64,000 bases of DNA from Leptobrachium leishanense (GCA_009667805.1 CM019068.1:3145218-3209217); one strand, 5' to 3'. Counted from the first letter of the stretch, positions 9,886 through 20,899 are shown. Notes: generated from the sequence alone by a model not told the origin. Translations and numbers: made by a program.

Positions 9886-10226
9886 CTGTCCAAACGCTCT
9901 ATCGACGTTCGGACAGTCGCCTGCAGTTTACCGCGTTTCGTACCTTCTACTGAGTGTCGCAGGCAAAGTCTCCCAGCGACCCCTTGTTGCTAAGCCCCCA
10001 GCCGTGATCTCGCGAGATTGCTCCCAACGCGATCTCGCGAACTCCGAGATCTCGCTTGGGGGCTTCCCAATGAGCAGCCGCTGGAAGACTTTGCCCGCGG
10101 CGCTTGTTAGACGGAACGAAACGCGGTAAGCTGCTGGGGCCTGTCCGAATGCCGTTAGAGCATTCAGACAGCCGCCCCAGCCCCTCAGATGCCAGCAAGC
10201 CAGCTTAATGCTGGCTTCCGGTATTG
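9886..10226. repeat. Palindrome module P3, relative of the hAT-1 core
   Basis: It is bounded by hairpin sequences matching hAT-1 (CCGAATGCCGTTAGAGCATT, then CAGCCCCTCAGATGCCAGCA, against 7919-7985). The core is an imperfect palindrome centred near 10025. The outer arm ends read GAAACGCGGTAA(A/G)C outward: minus strand at about 9928-9940, plus strand at 10116-10130. The arms differ from P1/P2, so only the frame of the module is shared. No hAT ends or 8-bp duplication were found. Confidence 0.8.
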
Positions 10227-10245
10227 GGGGCGTCCCTGGAATTAG

Positions 10246-10283
10246 TCCGCAGTCCGACGGGCTACTAGCCCGCCGGACTGCAT
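10246..10283. repeat. GC-rich perfect hairpin and possible hAT terminus
   Basis: GCAGTCCGACGGGCTACTAG pairs with the following GCCCGCCGGACTGC. The sequence to 10353, read on the minus strand, begins CAGGGGTGTGGGAATTGTAT, a plausible hAT-like end, but the partner terminus was not found. Confidence 0.55.
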
Positions 10284-10353
10284 CTCAAAAAAAAGCTACT
10301 CGCCCGGATCTTCATGTCCCGGGCGTCGGGCGATACAATTCCCACACCCCTGA

Positions 10354-10900
10354 GAATTTTATCGTTTACATAAGGATATGAATAACCATTGGGCTTGGAG
10401 TGATCTGTTGGGGGCAGAAACTCTTCCATATTCTTTAAAACAATTACTGGGTAAAGGATAGGACACTGTGGAAAAGCTGGATAGAAGACCTCTGACAAAG
10501 TCTTTGTCCTATAGGAAAATTGAACATTTCTCCCCGTGTCAGGTAAAACTTCTTCCCGTTAAGTTTAGAGCTCGAACGTGTGAGACTCTATTGCAGGAAA
10601 TCAAGCAAAGTAAAATGACCAATTTCACAGAAATCAGCTTAATAGACAGTTTCATTCTTGGCCACTTATCCAGAAAATTAACTAGAATGACATCCCAGAT
10701 GTTAGAATAACGGGATCGAGGGGTCGTTTACACTGTATACCCTTCAAAAAAAATGTAATGGAAAGCTTCCCGGCAGGAATACCAATAAAACCCTGATGTG
10801 AAGCAGGTATCGCCGATCTGAGGTTATTAATCGTGCGATAATCTTAACCATCCTCAAATAGATGTGTGAAGAAACTAAACAAGTTACTCAAGGAACTGAT
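10354..10900. other. Unassigned sequence
   Basis: An 80-codon frame (10468-10710) is present, but it has no recognisable domain and no supporting context. No repeats were recognised apart from low-complexity A-runs. Confidence 0.4.
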
Positions 10901-11668
10901 ATTTATTTATTTATAAAGGATTTTACCAGGAAGGATACATTGAGATTTCTCTCGTTTTCAAGTATGTCCTGGGTTCAAGAACATTGAAGTGTTACAGTTA
11001 CAGAAATACAAAGTAATACAATGCAAGATATTAAAAAACACAAATATACAGATTAACAGAAAATAAATATGCAGGAAATATAGTCACTAGGTTACATGTT
11101 TACAGGTGCATTCTGTATTGAGGTATGTTAGTAAGGAGCTCGAGTGACTTAAGACTGGGGGAAGATTTGATGGTGTCTGGGAGGTTATTCCATAATTGTG
11201 GTGCTCTGTAGGAAAATGAGGACCGAGCCACTGTCTTTTTGTATTGTGGTATTGCAAGTAAGGTGCTGGTCCTGAATCGGAGGTTATAGGATGAGGGAGC
11301 TGCTGGGGGAAGCAGTCTATTCAGGTAGGGTGGCAGCTTCCCAGAAATGCTCTTAAACACCAGGCTGGAAAGGTGAAGGGTGCGTTTAGACTCAAAAGAG
11401 CTAAACTGGCCATCGCTTAACATGTCACAATGGTGGGTCATGTAGTTACATTGTAATGCAAAGCGGCAGAAGGAGTTATACAATGTAGTAAGTTTCTGAA
11501 GGTGTGTTTGTGGGGCCGCTGCATACACTACATCTCCGTAATCGATAGCCAGCATAAGCATTTGTTGTATGTACACCTGCTTTCTTACCGCGGGACTCAG
11601 GCAGGATTTGTTTCTGTACAGGGCACCTAGTTTGGGGTAAAGTTTAGATGAGAGTTTTTCGATATGGG
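10901..11668 (-). mobile_element. L2/CR1-type LINE, 5'-truncated copy
   Basis: On the minus strand this is the 3' end of the same LINE as 29254-32774: the C-terminal coding region followed by a 3' UTR and an (ATTT)n-rich tail at 10901-10915. Identity to 29260-30020 is high by eye. It stops at about 11668, where DIRS-like sequence begins. No clear target-site duplication is visible. Confidence 0.92.
11100..11660 (-). pseudogene. LINE ORF2 C-terminal fragment
   Basis: The minus-strand frame 11100-11576 corresponds to the region after the RT domain (YNSFCRFALQCNYMTHHCDML... RAPQLWNNLPDTIKSS). It matches 29446-29919, with a few substitutions and one short frame difference near 11390. It lacks RT and endonuclease because of 5' truncation. 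Confidence 0.9.
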
Positions 11669-11891
11669 ATCAACTTGATGTTCCATGCACCAAGAAACCC
11701 ATGCGGTACCATATCTCCTCCTAGTAGAGGGGCCCAGCAACGCGACAAAAAGGAGGCAGATGCATCCGAAATGTTGACTGAAGGCCAGTGACCCTTGATA
11801 TTACACTTAACAGCTTAAAAAATGAGTGAATGACTCAAAGAATTCTGAAGCGTTCCCTCCAGGTCTCCCAGGGTGGACGATGGGACACGAA

Positions 11892-12101
11892 CTAGCCTGT
11901 GAAGGTCCACAATTTCAGGAGGTGCAGGAACCATGGTTGAGACCTCCATAAGGGTGCTATGAGCACTAATGTAGCTAATTGTACTTGTACTAGTCTTATT
12001 ACTGTTGAAATGAGAATGAACAGAGGGAAAGCGTAGAACCTCCCTAGCGTCCAGGTCTGGACCAGAGCATCCGTGGCCAAAGCCATGGGTCTGGTCTCCA
12101 A
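11892..12101 (-). pseudogene. DIRS post-RNase H region remnant
   Basis: The frame contains ATDALVQTW, YAFPLFILI and IAPLWRSQPWF. This is the conserved DIRS stretch (ALSxxW … YAFPPxxLI … LIAPxWPxQPWF) that follows RNase H and precedes the recombinase. Confidence 0.8.
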
Positions 12102-12139
12102 CAGTAGTATTGTGGTAAAGAAATATTAAGGCGAGAAGC

Positions 12140-12942
12140 CAACAAACCTATAGGAGAAGGGACCCCAGAGGGATGACAAACTGGAAAATACCCTGGCGTC
12201 TAATCTCCAATTGCTGGAGTTTATCAGATACCTTGAACTCCAGTCCGCCATTACATTGCCGAACCCTGGAATGTATTGGCCTGGACTGAGAGATTGTTAG
12301 GCAGGCAAAATCGTCAAAAGATTTTGCTGTCTCTGCCAACGGTTTAGACCTGGGGCCACCTATAAGGTTGATATAAACGCACAGGTTGTCCATCTTCAAG
12401 GTAAGGAATTCACCTGGAAATGCCTGATAAAACTTGAATAGGAAACAATCCTGCAAGGAGTCCTAAACCATTATATACAATCCTATCTTCTGTGGAAACC
12501 CAACTGACACCTGTGGAAAGCGATCCGCAGCGTGCCTCATCCAGATCTGCTGGCGTCTGACTCTATGACCAATTCTGGAGTTGGATGGATGATGGCTTTG
12601 CCGTTCCATGACTCTAAATGATTTAGCCACCACTGCATCTCCAATTTTGACTCGTCGTCCAGAGAGACGCAATCTGGATAAAGCCATCCCCTTTGCAGAA
12701 ATCGTGCTTTCAGACGTGGAAGAGCTCGACAATAAAGCGGTCCTGTAAAGCCCACTTGTATTGCTGCGGAGAGAAGGCCCAGGAGGTGAGCTAACCATAT
12801 CAGAGAATTCTTTTGCAGATAGAAGACATCTGATTTCTCTGTAAATCATCCGAACTTTAGCTGAAGGCAGAGAAAGAGCCATCTCCCTCGTAGTTACGGT
12901 GACACCTAGAAATTCGATAGATTGTGTCGGTGTAAGGACCAA
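12140..12942 (-). pseudogene. DIRS RT C-terminus/RNase H remnant
   Basis: The frame 12463-12942 begins with a TPTQSIEFLGVTV motif followed by LSLPSAKV, the hallmark of the DIRS RT thumb/RNase H junction. The RNase H portion (ESDASRSG in a second frame at about 12550) is shifted. The frame 12148-12456 continues it (LKMDNLCVYINLIGG). At least two frameshifts. Confidence 0.82.
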
Positions 12943-12949
12943 TATTTTG

Positions 12950-13095
12950 TAGTTTATCGGTATTGTCAGGCGTCATTCAAATTTATTTTGACCATCCAAT
13001 CTTGTGGAGATGGAATGTCTTCCATTTTGAAATGATTGTACACAACGTACTCGTTTAGGTGTTTTTTCAAATTAATACTGGGCGGAATTCTCCGC
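12950..13095 (-). pseudogene. DIRS RT palm remnant with internal deletion
   Basis: The minus-strand text shows INLK…NEYVVYNHFKMEDIPS…QDWMVKINLND, the DIRS RT motif block A (RPVINLKxLNxFVxxxHFKME). Residues between the blocks and the catalytic region after them are missing, so the RT core is deleted. Confidence 0.8.
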
Positions 13096-13245
13096 CTTGG
13101 GATGTTGGTGTGAAATTATACTCACCACAAATCCTGATCTTATCGAACCCCTGTAACCACTTTGACGGAGAAATTAGGAATGACGAAAAACCTCTTCGAG
13201 AAAGTTTAGGAGAAGGAGAAAGCTTAGGAGAAGGAGAAGTCGTCG

Positions 13246-13300
13246 TCGTCATTATTATCATTTATATAGCGCCAACAGTTTATTATGCGCTAAGGTGGCC
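13246..13300 (-). repeat. Retroposon 3' tail (TATATAAATGATAATAAT type)
   Basis: On the minus strand the text GTTGGCGCTATATAAATGAT runs into ATAATAAT and GAC repeats. It resembles the 3' tail of an L2/SINE-like retroposon common in vertebrate genomes. Only this tail is recognisable. Confidence 0.45.
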
Positions 13301-13319
13301 ACTTTAGGGTGGATCCTGA

Positions 13320-14250
13320 GGAGAATTGAGCGTCTCCTTTTCGCTTGATAAAGCTGTGTTACATTAACAAAACACAGACTAATCTCTGTACTCGGCCCCT
13401 GTGTTCAAACAGGTCTGGTTTTCATTAGTGAGGAAAAACCTCAATCGAATCCATAAATTTTTGCCAATGGACCTACAAAATCAAACAACTCATCATGACA
13501 CACCTTTAAAGGTGGCCTCTACTCCCCGTTTTCGGGGACCAATTTGAGTCCTTAAGGATGTGAATAATTTCCGGATCTAACTCGGGGTTACATTTAGCCT
13601 ATATGCCAAAACTGGGGCTGGACACTCGGCCCTCAAATTACTTTGTTTGTTTATCCATTGACATACGGATATGCTGTTCTATATAAGGAGCCACATGCTC
13701 TATGTGTGTCCATTCCACTGACCGGGGATGTTTTAATTGCTCTGGTACAAACATTGAATTTCTTACAGCATCTACCGGATCAATAACCGGTTTTTAGAAT
13801 CAGTGGAATCAGGTGAGGAAACTAAATCTGACGCCTCAGGAGAGGAGACCGGATCGTACTCCGGGTCAGAGGAATTCACCTCAGAATCTGACATTGCTTC
13901 CTCTCTAGAATGTTCTGAGGAGCTGCCGGTATCTTTGCGCCTCTAGCGCGCTTCCTCTTTCTTTGTCAGCCGGAGTTAACTGGCTCCTTTTTTCGTCACA
14001 GTGATGTGCTGTGGGAATTCATTACAAGTACGGGTAGACGTAGGTTTTATGAGGGATATTTTTTGGGAGTTTCTCTTCTCCCTCATTGAAGTCTCAGGGA
14101 CCTCATTATCCTGTCAGGAATCACTAGATAAAAATCTATCTGAAGTTGGGGAAATTATAAATGAACGTCTGGCTGAGAGATTCTCTAGACATTTTAACCA
14201 CATTATACTCCAAGTTTGAGGAAAAAAACGTGGGCATAAGAACGAGGGCA
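13320..14250 (-). pseudogene. DIRS gag-like region, fragment A
   Basis: No long frame survives, but the sequence matches 26850-27400 (fragment C) in order and spacing. Examples are GGGGCTGGACACTCGGCC versus GGAGCTGGACATTCTGCC, and TTTTTTGGGAG…CTTCTCCCTC in both. Fragment C is joined to a gag-like frame, which supports a gag assignment here. Confidence 0.55.
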
Positions 14251-15080
14251 CCTGGGGCAACAGGCAGGTTCGGGCCAGTCATAAACCACTTCTTTTATTT
14301 ATTTTTTATTACTTATTTCACTTATTTAACTCATTTTAAAAGGAAATTTCCCGAGGCAACAAGCTGCGGCGTTCTGCGCATGTGCGAACCGCAAGCGTTA
14401 CCTCAGAGCAGACCATTGTATGTTCTAAATACGAGAAGACTGACAGGGCTGCTACAAGGGTATCCGCTGGATTATTAGAATGGGATATGGGTATAAGGGC
14501 ACTAGGGGTAGCTGGTAAATTTGGATTAATCATAACCCGCTAAGTGTATGCAAACTTGCCGCACAGAAAAAAAACCGCCACCGCTCATCTGAGGCAAATG
14601 CCTGCGACGCACTGCTCATGCACAAGCGCCGCGAGCGTTACCTCAGACACTAATGGCGCAAAGCCGCGCCTCCTCACTGTGACGGAGCCGCAAAGGGGCT
14701 GAGGATCCGAAACTGACCGCCGGGGAGACAGACTCGTCTCCCTGGATGAAAACGATAATAAATTAGTGAAAAACGTGTAAAATATGAACCCAAAAGGAAA
14801 CAAAACTCCTTTGCTCAAACAGTTCAATAAAATAACAATGCTACCCCACAAATGTGTGCGTAATAAATTAAAGACACTAATTACAATAAGTGTAAAATAC
14901 TGAAATAACCATAAAATAATTTAATAGCAATTTAAATATCAAATTAGCATCAATTTAACAAGGTTGCTGCCAATACTCATCTTATCTCGGCGAGCAGCAA
15001 AGAAAGGAGCCCAGGGTTACCAGGACGATTTATGGAGCAGTCTACCGGACGATTGGACAGCAGGAAGCTGGACTGTACCA
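14251..15080. other. Non-coding region with two related GC-rich segments
   Basis: The segments 14343-14408 and 14589-14651 are diverged copies of one sequence (GAGGCAA…GCG…GCGTTACCTCAGA), each imperfectly palindromic. The associated phrases GGGCATAAGAACGAGGGCAC and GGGTATAAGGGCACTAGGGG also repeat. No gene was found. It may be the terminal or untranslated part of a DIRS copy. Confidence 0.5.
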
Positions 15081-15731
15081 TTACCTGCTATTGTTATATG
15101 TATTGTTAAACTGTATTTTTCTCTCTAAATACTTTTGTTGTTGTATTTGAGAGATTTTCTTTGCTATCGGCTTAAGGAAAGAAAAGATAGCATAATATGA
15201 GCCTCCGTGTCTTGTGGGATAATTCCAGTCCCCCACCGTATTGGTGAGACCTGGAATATATTGAGCCTGGACAGAAACGTTGTGAGACAGGCAATACCCC
15301 AAAAGGTCTTGGCCATCTCCACAAGCTGTTTCGACCTGGGGCCACCCAGATGATTTACATAACGTACAGCTGAAAAATTGTCCATTTAAGAGAATAGAGC
15401 GTGTCTGTAAAGGTTTGACAAAAGTTTGTATAGCGAATAAACCAGCCAGGAGTTCTAACCCATTTATGTGTAAGTGGTTTTCCACAGAAGCCCATCTGCC
15501 TCCTGTGTAAAGCAAATAGCAGTGCACACCCAACCAGATCTGCTGGCGTCTTGATTCGATGATCAGATCGGGGGAAGGATGAAGGATGGCTTTACCATTC
15601 CATGATTCTAGGTGGTCCAACCACCACTGCATTTCCAGTCTGGAACCATCATCAAGGACGATTAGATTGGAATATAGCCATCCTCTCCGCAGGTAACGTG
15701 CCTTCAAACGTTGAAGTGCTCGGTAATACAA
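15081..15731 (-). pseudogene. DIRS RNase H region, fragment B
   Basis: A 216-codon frame contains LEMQWWLDHLESWNGKAIL, then SPDLIIESRRQQIWLGVHC (a shifted ESDAS…GWG region), INGLELLAGLFAIQTF, and the shifted NFSAVRYVNHLGG block in the alternate frame 15164-15385. The order is that of DIRS RNase H. Two frame shifts separate the parts. Confidence 0.82.
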
Positions 15732-15754
15732 TGGTCCCAGGAAGACCGCTTGTA

Positions 15755-16380
15755 TCAGACACGGAGTGAAGACCTAGAAGACGAGCTAGTGACCTCAATG
15801 GAATTTCTTGAGTAATCAAAAGTAGTCTGATTTCCTTCCGAATCAACCGAATCTTGGGTAATGGGAGAGATAGAAATGTCTCTATCGAGTTTACGGTGAA
15901 GCCTAGGAATTCTAAGCATTGGGTTGGATTTAGAACGGATTTGTCGTGATTTATAATGAACCCTAGATGACAATCAACTTATTGTCCAATCTCTGTGTAG
16001 ATACGATGTTGCCTTTTCTTGCGCTAGGAGGAGTAGATAAACGCCTCTGCTGCACAGAAAAGACACCACCGGTTTCATCACTTCGGTGAAACATCTGGGG
16101 GCTGATTATAGCCCGAAAGGAAGGGACCTGAACCTCCATAGCGTGTTTCCCCAAAAGGTGTTTTTTTCAACCAGTCTTGGGGATTTAAGACTTGTTTTAA
16201 TGATGGGATGCCCTCCATCTTGAAATGACTGTAAATGACAAACTCGTTTAGCGCTTTCAAATTGATCACTGGACGTAAATCTCCGTTTTCTTTACCAGGA
16301 AAATATTGCTTAGGAATATTTCCACTGGGAAGTTCCACCTTTTCTATGGCATTTTTCTGGAGAAGCTTTGACTTCTAGTG
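15755..16380 (-). pseudogene. DIRS RT region, fragment B
   Basis: The frame 16078-16338 holds GDLRPVINLKALNEFVIYSH followed by FKMEGIPSLKQVL and QDW. The catalytic Asp block after it is lost to frameshift. The frames 15963-16154 and 15652-15973 carry shifted remains of the palm and thumb. The protein would be the RT of a tyrosine-recombinase retroelement, now inactive. Confidence 0.85.
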
Positions 16381-16510
16381 TTGTAATGACACCGTCTTCT
16401 TGGGCCATTAGTATTGGGCAGGGAGGTTTGTTCTGAACTGGTGGGGAAGCAAACGCTATTATGAACCCTGCAATGGTTTGTAGAACCCACGGGTCAGCCA
16501 GAATTTGAAA

Positions 16511-17194
16511 AGAACTTGAAATATGATAGCTAATTCACTGTATACATATTTCTATATTATTGTAATATTTGATAGCTATATAAATATATAGGGCCTGACT
16601 GACTGTCCAGCATATTAATGCCGAGTCTGGTCTTTCTCTTGGCTTCCTGTTTTTTACCGATGAGGGCAGATTTTCTATTCAGTCCTACTTCCTCTTGAAA
16701 CTAGTCAAGAAGGCTGGCCGAGAGGAAGGGAGGGATACAGATGTTCATTGTTAATACATCCTATGGCACACATACTTGCCAAAAGCAGGATATAGCTGTG
16801 ACGTCTAATTTAGCCTAGCCTACTGGGCAAGGACAGGAAATGTTTGTGTAAGTCTAGGTTACTGCCCAAAGTAGAAAAAAAAACATGTTTTTGTCTGGTC
16901 TAAGTTTGATAGATGTGAAATGGGCTGTATCGCTTTTTTCTATATTACTGACGTATTGATTCTTTATTGGCTTGTAATCCATGAATTTGTGACACTCCCA
17001 TTTTAACAAAACTGACTGTTCTGTTTGAAACCTGCCAGAATAATCCGAATTATCCAAGACAGAATTTGTGTCTGGTCTTTATTCTCACTCGAGTTCTGTT
17101 TCCTGTATGATCTCTGGGTCTGGTGACAAAGCGCCTCTCTCCTTCATTGCGGCAGCTTGGCCATTCCTGTGATGCTTTTGCAGAAGACAATTCA
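16511..17194 (+). repeat. Probable 5' LTR of ERV-2 (5' boundary unknown)
   Basis: The 3' boundary is set by the primer-binding site at 17198, the last CA before it being at 17193-17194. The partner 3' LTR is missing, so the start cannot be fixed. No gene was found in this stretch. Confidence 0.45.
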
Positions 17195-17197
17195 ATT

Positions 17198-17217
17198 TGG
17201 TATCAGAAGTGCAGATT
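17198..17217 (+). promoter_or_regulatory. Retroviral primer-binding site (tRNA-Leu-like)
   Basis: TGGTATCAGAAGTGCAGATT lies about 560 bp before gag. TGGTxTCAGAAGTG is the form used by Leu-primed ERVs. The tRNA assignment is from memory of that pattern. Confidence 0.6.
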
Positions 17218-17755
17218 TGAACTAATCAACTTGTCGTGGCGAGTATGGGTTTACATATTTATTTTATTAATATTTATTGAAGCTAATATCATAGGCAACT
17301 TGCTTGTTCAAATTTTCAAACTCGCATTATTTGATTTGATAGTGCAAGAGCTTCTTTTGAATGATATGAATGATTTGAGTGATTGTGAAAAATAGGATTT
17401 TTTACAATCGGTCTGGGTAAATTGTATAGTGATCCTTTCTCTTTGTTTTCTTGATTATGCAATTGTTTGATGTCCCCGCAGTAAGTGACTCACATTTGAA
17501 TTGTGTTGTAAAGAGTATTATATTGTAAAGATTAATACCTTTAAGTTTCCTGCCCTGGGAATTGGGTCCCTATTTACCTGACCACTTGTTATTTCCTATT
17601 TGTGCGTGTTCTCCCTGATAGAATGGAGATTGCTGTTTTGTGATTTGTCTCCGTGAGAATAAAGGAAACTGCGCATTTTTGCAACCCTTTCATCTTACCC
17701 TTTTAATTGCGCTGGCCCTTCTCCCCCCCCCTCCACCGCGCCTTTATTTTGCGAT
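17218..17755 (+). other. ERV-2 5' leader
   Basis: A non-coding leader between the PBS and gag. It contains an AATAAA at about 17659 and a C-rich tract near 17722. No genes. Confidence 0.5.
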
Positions 17756-18133
17756 ATGGGTGCCAAAAAATCCTCCCATATAGATCCAAAAACAATGAGA
17801 AAATTAGATAAGCACTTCAATAAGAAGTTAATGCCCCAAAATGGCCCTGCTGAAACGCCTGCCGATTTTGTACAATGTGTTGCTGGTGGATATTTTACCA
17901 CGCCCTTTATAGATTGTCTTGCTGGTTGGACTACAGCCATGCATTCTTTTGATCCATTCCCAAATTCAGGAAGCTTCTCTTCCTATCATATGTCCATGAT
18001 AACAGGCTTATGTCTTGGCAACCAAAAAGCTTTCCCATATTTCCAAACTGACCCAAATTGCTATAGGAAATATATGAAAAAAATGTGGAAAAGTGTGGAT
18101 TCACTTGTCCTCTTCATAGAACCCCATTTCTAA
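17756..18133 (+). pseudogene. ERV-2 Gag matrix region
   Basis: It starts ATGGGTGCC (MGAKKSS), a typical N-myristoylation signal that would anchor Gag to the plasma membrane. The frame runs 125 codons, then the remaining gag continues in another frame from about 18085, so a frameshift lies in 18085-18133. No stop is seen before that point. Confidence 0.8.
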
Positions 18134-19734
18134 AACTCCTAAAGATGTATCTTAGTCCCCCACCTTACAATTCCTCTCCTCCTGCCCTTTCACAACCTAC
18201 TCCCAAACCCTCTTCCCTTTATCCCAGCCTTGACCCCAAGACTTTGGCAGCTGTGATTACAACTATTGAAACAACTACTAATCCCCTGCCTTCCCCCGAA
18301 GCCCTAACACAAAATATAGGTGTCTTAGGTGATATCGTAGGAGTACCCCATGTTGAAACAGAATCTGACACAGAACAAGATAAAACCCTTGAATCCAGCA
18401 CATATGATTGGCAAAATAAAACCCCTATGTCTAAATTCAGTACATCCTCATTTGTATCCACTTCCAAACCCAACCGTGTAGGATACTCTCCCCAAATGCA
18501 ATCTTTTATTGACCAATTTGAACCCCAACTTCAGAACATACTAACTAGGACCCAATCTGGCAAAACTATCAAACCCCCTGCTAGATATCATATGCCCTAT
18601 TTAATTGCAGGAAATAATGTTGTTATTATGCCCCCTGATATAGGAACCTTAAATTCTATAATTAAGGGTTGTCCTAGTCCCCGAATTTCCCCGACCGCGA
18701 CAACAAAATATCTTAAATGGGCGACACGAGGGTTGCAATTAACTCAGGAAGATTACAAGTTGATCATTAACGGTGCCATGGGATATGCTGATGACACTGG
18801 TTTTGATTGGACTCGTGTTCTCTCACTTCAACCCCCCCATGCTCCTCTAATGGGTGCCCCTATTACAACCCAAAATTTGCCTTTACAAACATCGGTCCAG
18901 ATTGATATGTGGACAGAAGTTTATGATGAATGGACTTGTAATTATGGAGCTCGACGTTCTATGGTCGTAGCCATTGCATGCAAACAAAATGCCAAAGAAT
19001 CCGTCACCGAATTCGTCCACCAGTTCCATAAGAACTGGAAGGAGGATGCCGGCATGACATTAGATGGAGATATGGGTAATCTCAGAGATGATACCCAGAG
19101 AATTGCTAAACAGGTGATTGATAACTGGCCAACTGTTGTACCTATTGATCTTAATAGGCTCCTTGTTAAAGATTCTGCTGGTTGCTTTGACCTGCAGCAT
19201 TCTAAATATATGTTAGCTGTTAACAGTCCTTCGGGTCCCCCAGGTAATACTGGTCCTCGCCCTAAACAGACTTATTATCGTCCTCAACACCCCACACGTA
19301 CCCCAGGTACTTGTTTCATTTGTGGTGATCCAACTCACTGGCGTAATGAATGCCCTCATAATCCCAGGAACATTGGCAATATTGCCATGAACCTCCAGCC
19401 ACATTCTCCAACAAGCAATGCTGTTACCTCTCCAAATGCCTGTGATCCACCTCGTCATAAGATTGATTGGCAAAACCAATCAAATGCATCATGTGACCCA
19501 GAGGCATGCTCCAACTCATGTGTTCAGGTTTCAGAAACCGTTGACCATTTGCCCCTAGTGATCCTTAATATGGAGGACCATGCAACCCCATTCCTCGTGG
19601 ATACTGGTGCTACCAATTCGACGTTGACAATAGAGTGGTGCTGGTGGTCAATTAAACCTGCTGAGACGCAATCTTTGGGGATTAATGGAGTCCTAACAGA
19701 AACGTTTGTCACCCCACCTATTGCCATTTCTTAA
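18085..19734 (+). pseudogene. ERV-2 Gag capsid/nucleocapsid and protease
   Basis: A 549-codon open frame. The first third is Pro/Thr-rich, followed by a capsid-like region. One zinc knuckle follows, CFICGDPTHWRNEC (CX2CX4HX4C, about 19312-19353). The protease active site LVDTGATN lies at about 19597-19620, in the same frame, with no stop between nucleocapsid and protease. In gamma/epsilon viruses that stop is normally read through, so its absence is odd. The frame ends at 19734. The protease tail (a VNLLGRDLL-type motif, about 19789-19815) continues in another frame. Confidence 0.85.
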
Positions 19735-20860
19735 ATTTCTTCTCCTGCCTTTGCGTTTCATTCTTTTCATGTTCTCCCTACCTGTCCTGTTAATTTGCTA
19801 GGCAGAGATTTGCTTTCTTTGCTTGCTGTGTCTATTTCCTGCATGCCATCTGGAGCTTTACATGTGGATTCACCATTTTTTTCTGCTTCCAGCACAATAA
19901 ATCCCCCATCAGTCCCTCCTTTTTCTCTCCCTCTCATTCCTTCTCTCCCCTTCACGCTTTCCTTTCAGCACCTGATCTGGAATTGTGTGTACATCCGGAT
20001 GTATGGGCAATTGACGAATATGATGTGGGTTCTATCTCATGCACACCATATTCTGGAAATTTAAAAGCATCTGCTTCTCCTGTCTATCACAAGCAATATA
20101 ATCTGTCGCCTGCTAAAGTTGAAGGAATACAGGAATTCATTCACCGCTTCCTTGCTACCGGCATTCTGCGTCCCATTGTAAGTTCGTACAACACTCCTGT
20201 AAATCCTGTGCCTAAAGGAGATGGATATCGCTTTACTCAGGATTTCAGATCTCTCAATGAAATCATAATTCCTATTTCTCCAATTGTACCTGACCTCCCA
20301 ACCCTTCTCACCTCCATACCCCCAGATTCCACACATTTTAAAGTCATAGACATAAAGAAAAATGCCTTTTTTTCTGTCCCAGTACATCCAGATACACAAC
20401 CCCTTTTGGCCTTTACTTTTGAAGGCTCCCAGGTTTGCTGGTCAGTCTTACCTATGGGATTTATTGTCAGTCCCGCTATTTTTTCCCGCGCACTGTGTGA
20501 GACTATTGAGTTACAGTCCGCCGGAAGGCTCCACCTTACTACAGTATGTGGATGACCTCCTTTGTAGCCCCAGCCAAGCTGCATGTCACACTGACTCTGT
20601 TGCTCTCCTCAACCAGAAGGCCACAAGGTGTCCAGAAAAAAGATGCAATTTTGCTCCACCTCTTGAATATTTGGGTTCCGTTCTCACTCAGGGATCCCGT
20701 CCCGCATTCAGAGCCTGCTCCAGCTCAAGTGTCCTGACTCCAAAACAGACATGTTGTCCTTTCTAGGGATGGTGAATTTTTGTCGTCACTGGATACCAGA
20801 CTGTTCCTATTTTGACTCTTCTTTGTGCGTCTGCTGCGCGCACAGCTCCGGACCAGATTG
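19735..20860 (+). pseudogene. ERV-2 reverse transcriptase
   Basis: The frame 19983-20555 carries the RT fingers and palm: a YNLSPAKVEGI motif, VNPVPKGDGYRFTQDFR, the FKVIDIKKNAFFSVPV block (the first catalytic Asp is kept) and LPMGFIVSPAIFSRAL. A frameshift near 20530 moves the catalytic YVDD (about 20541-20553) into the next frame (20362-20766), followed by LEYLGSVLT. The thumb/connection begins near 20750, again shifted. The MITE at 20900 interrupts the connection domain. Confidence 0.88.
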
Positions 20861-20895
20861 TTTTGTCTCCGGACATGGTGTCTGCCTCTGATACG

Positions 20896-20899
20896 TTAA
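20896..20899. repeat. TTAA target-site copy, left of MITE
   Basis: TTAA at 20896-20899 is repeated at 22058-22061. Confidence 0.85.

Larger units (their letters stand above)
11669..14250 (-). mobile_element. DIRS-like YR retrotransposon fragment A
   Basis: Read on the minus strand the order is a gag-like region (about 14250-13320), residual RT (13090-12950), RNase H-region (12942-12180) and a post-RNase H segment (12101-11892). That is the 5'-to-3' order of DIRS1-like elements. No tyrosine recombinase or methyltransferase region was found, as the element ends at the LINE junction (11668). Frameshifts and a large RT deletion make it inactive. Confidence 0.8.
15081..16510 (-). mobile_element. 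DIRS-like element fragment B (RT-RNase H)
   Basis: The minus-strand sequence runs from a pre-RT segment (DPWVLQTIAGF-like motif near 16490) through the RT motif RPVINLKALNEFV with HFKMEG (about 16275-16215) to RNase H, ending near 15220 with AQYIPGLTN. It is an independent copy of the same superfamily as fragment A. The flanks do not show where it was cut. Confidence 0.85.

Noticed and set aside
10468..10710. 80-codon plus-strand frame as a gene
   Set aside because: No recognisable domain, promoter or splice sites, and no support from neighbouring sequence.
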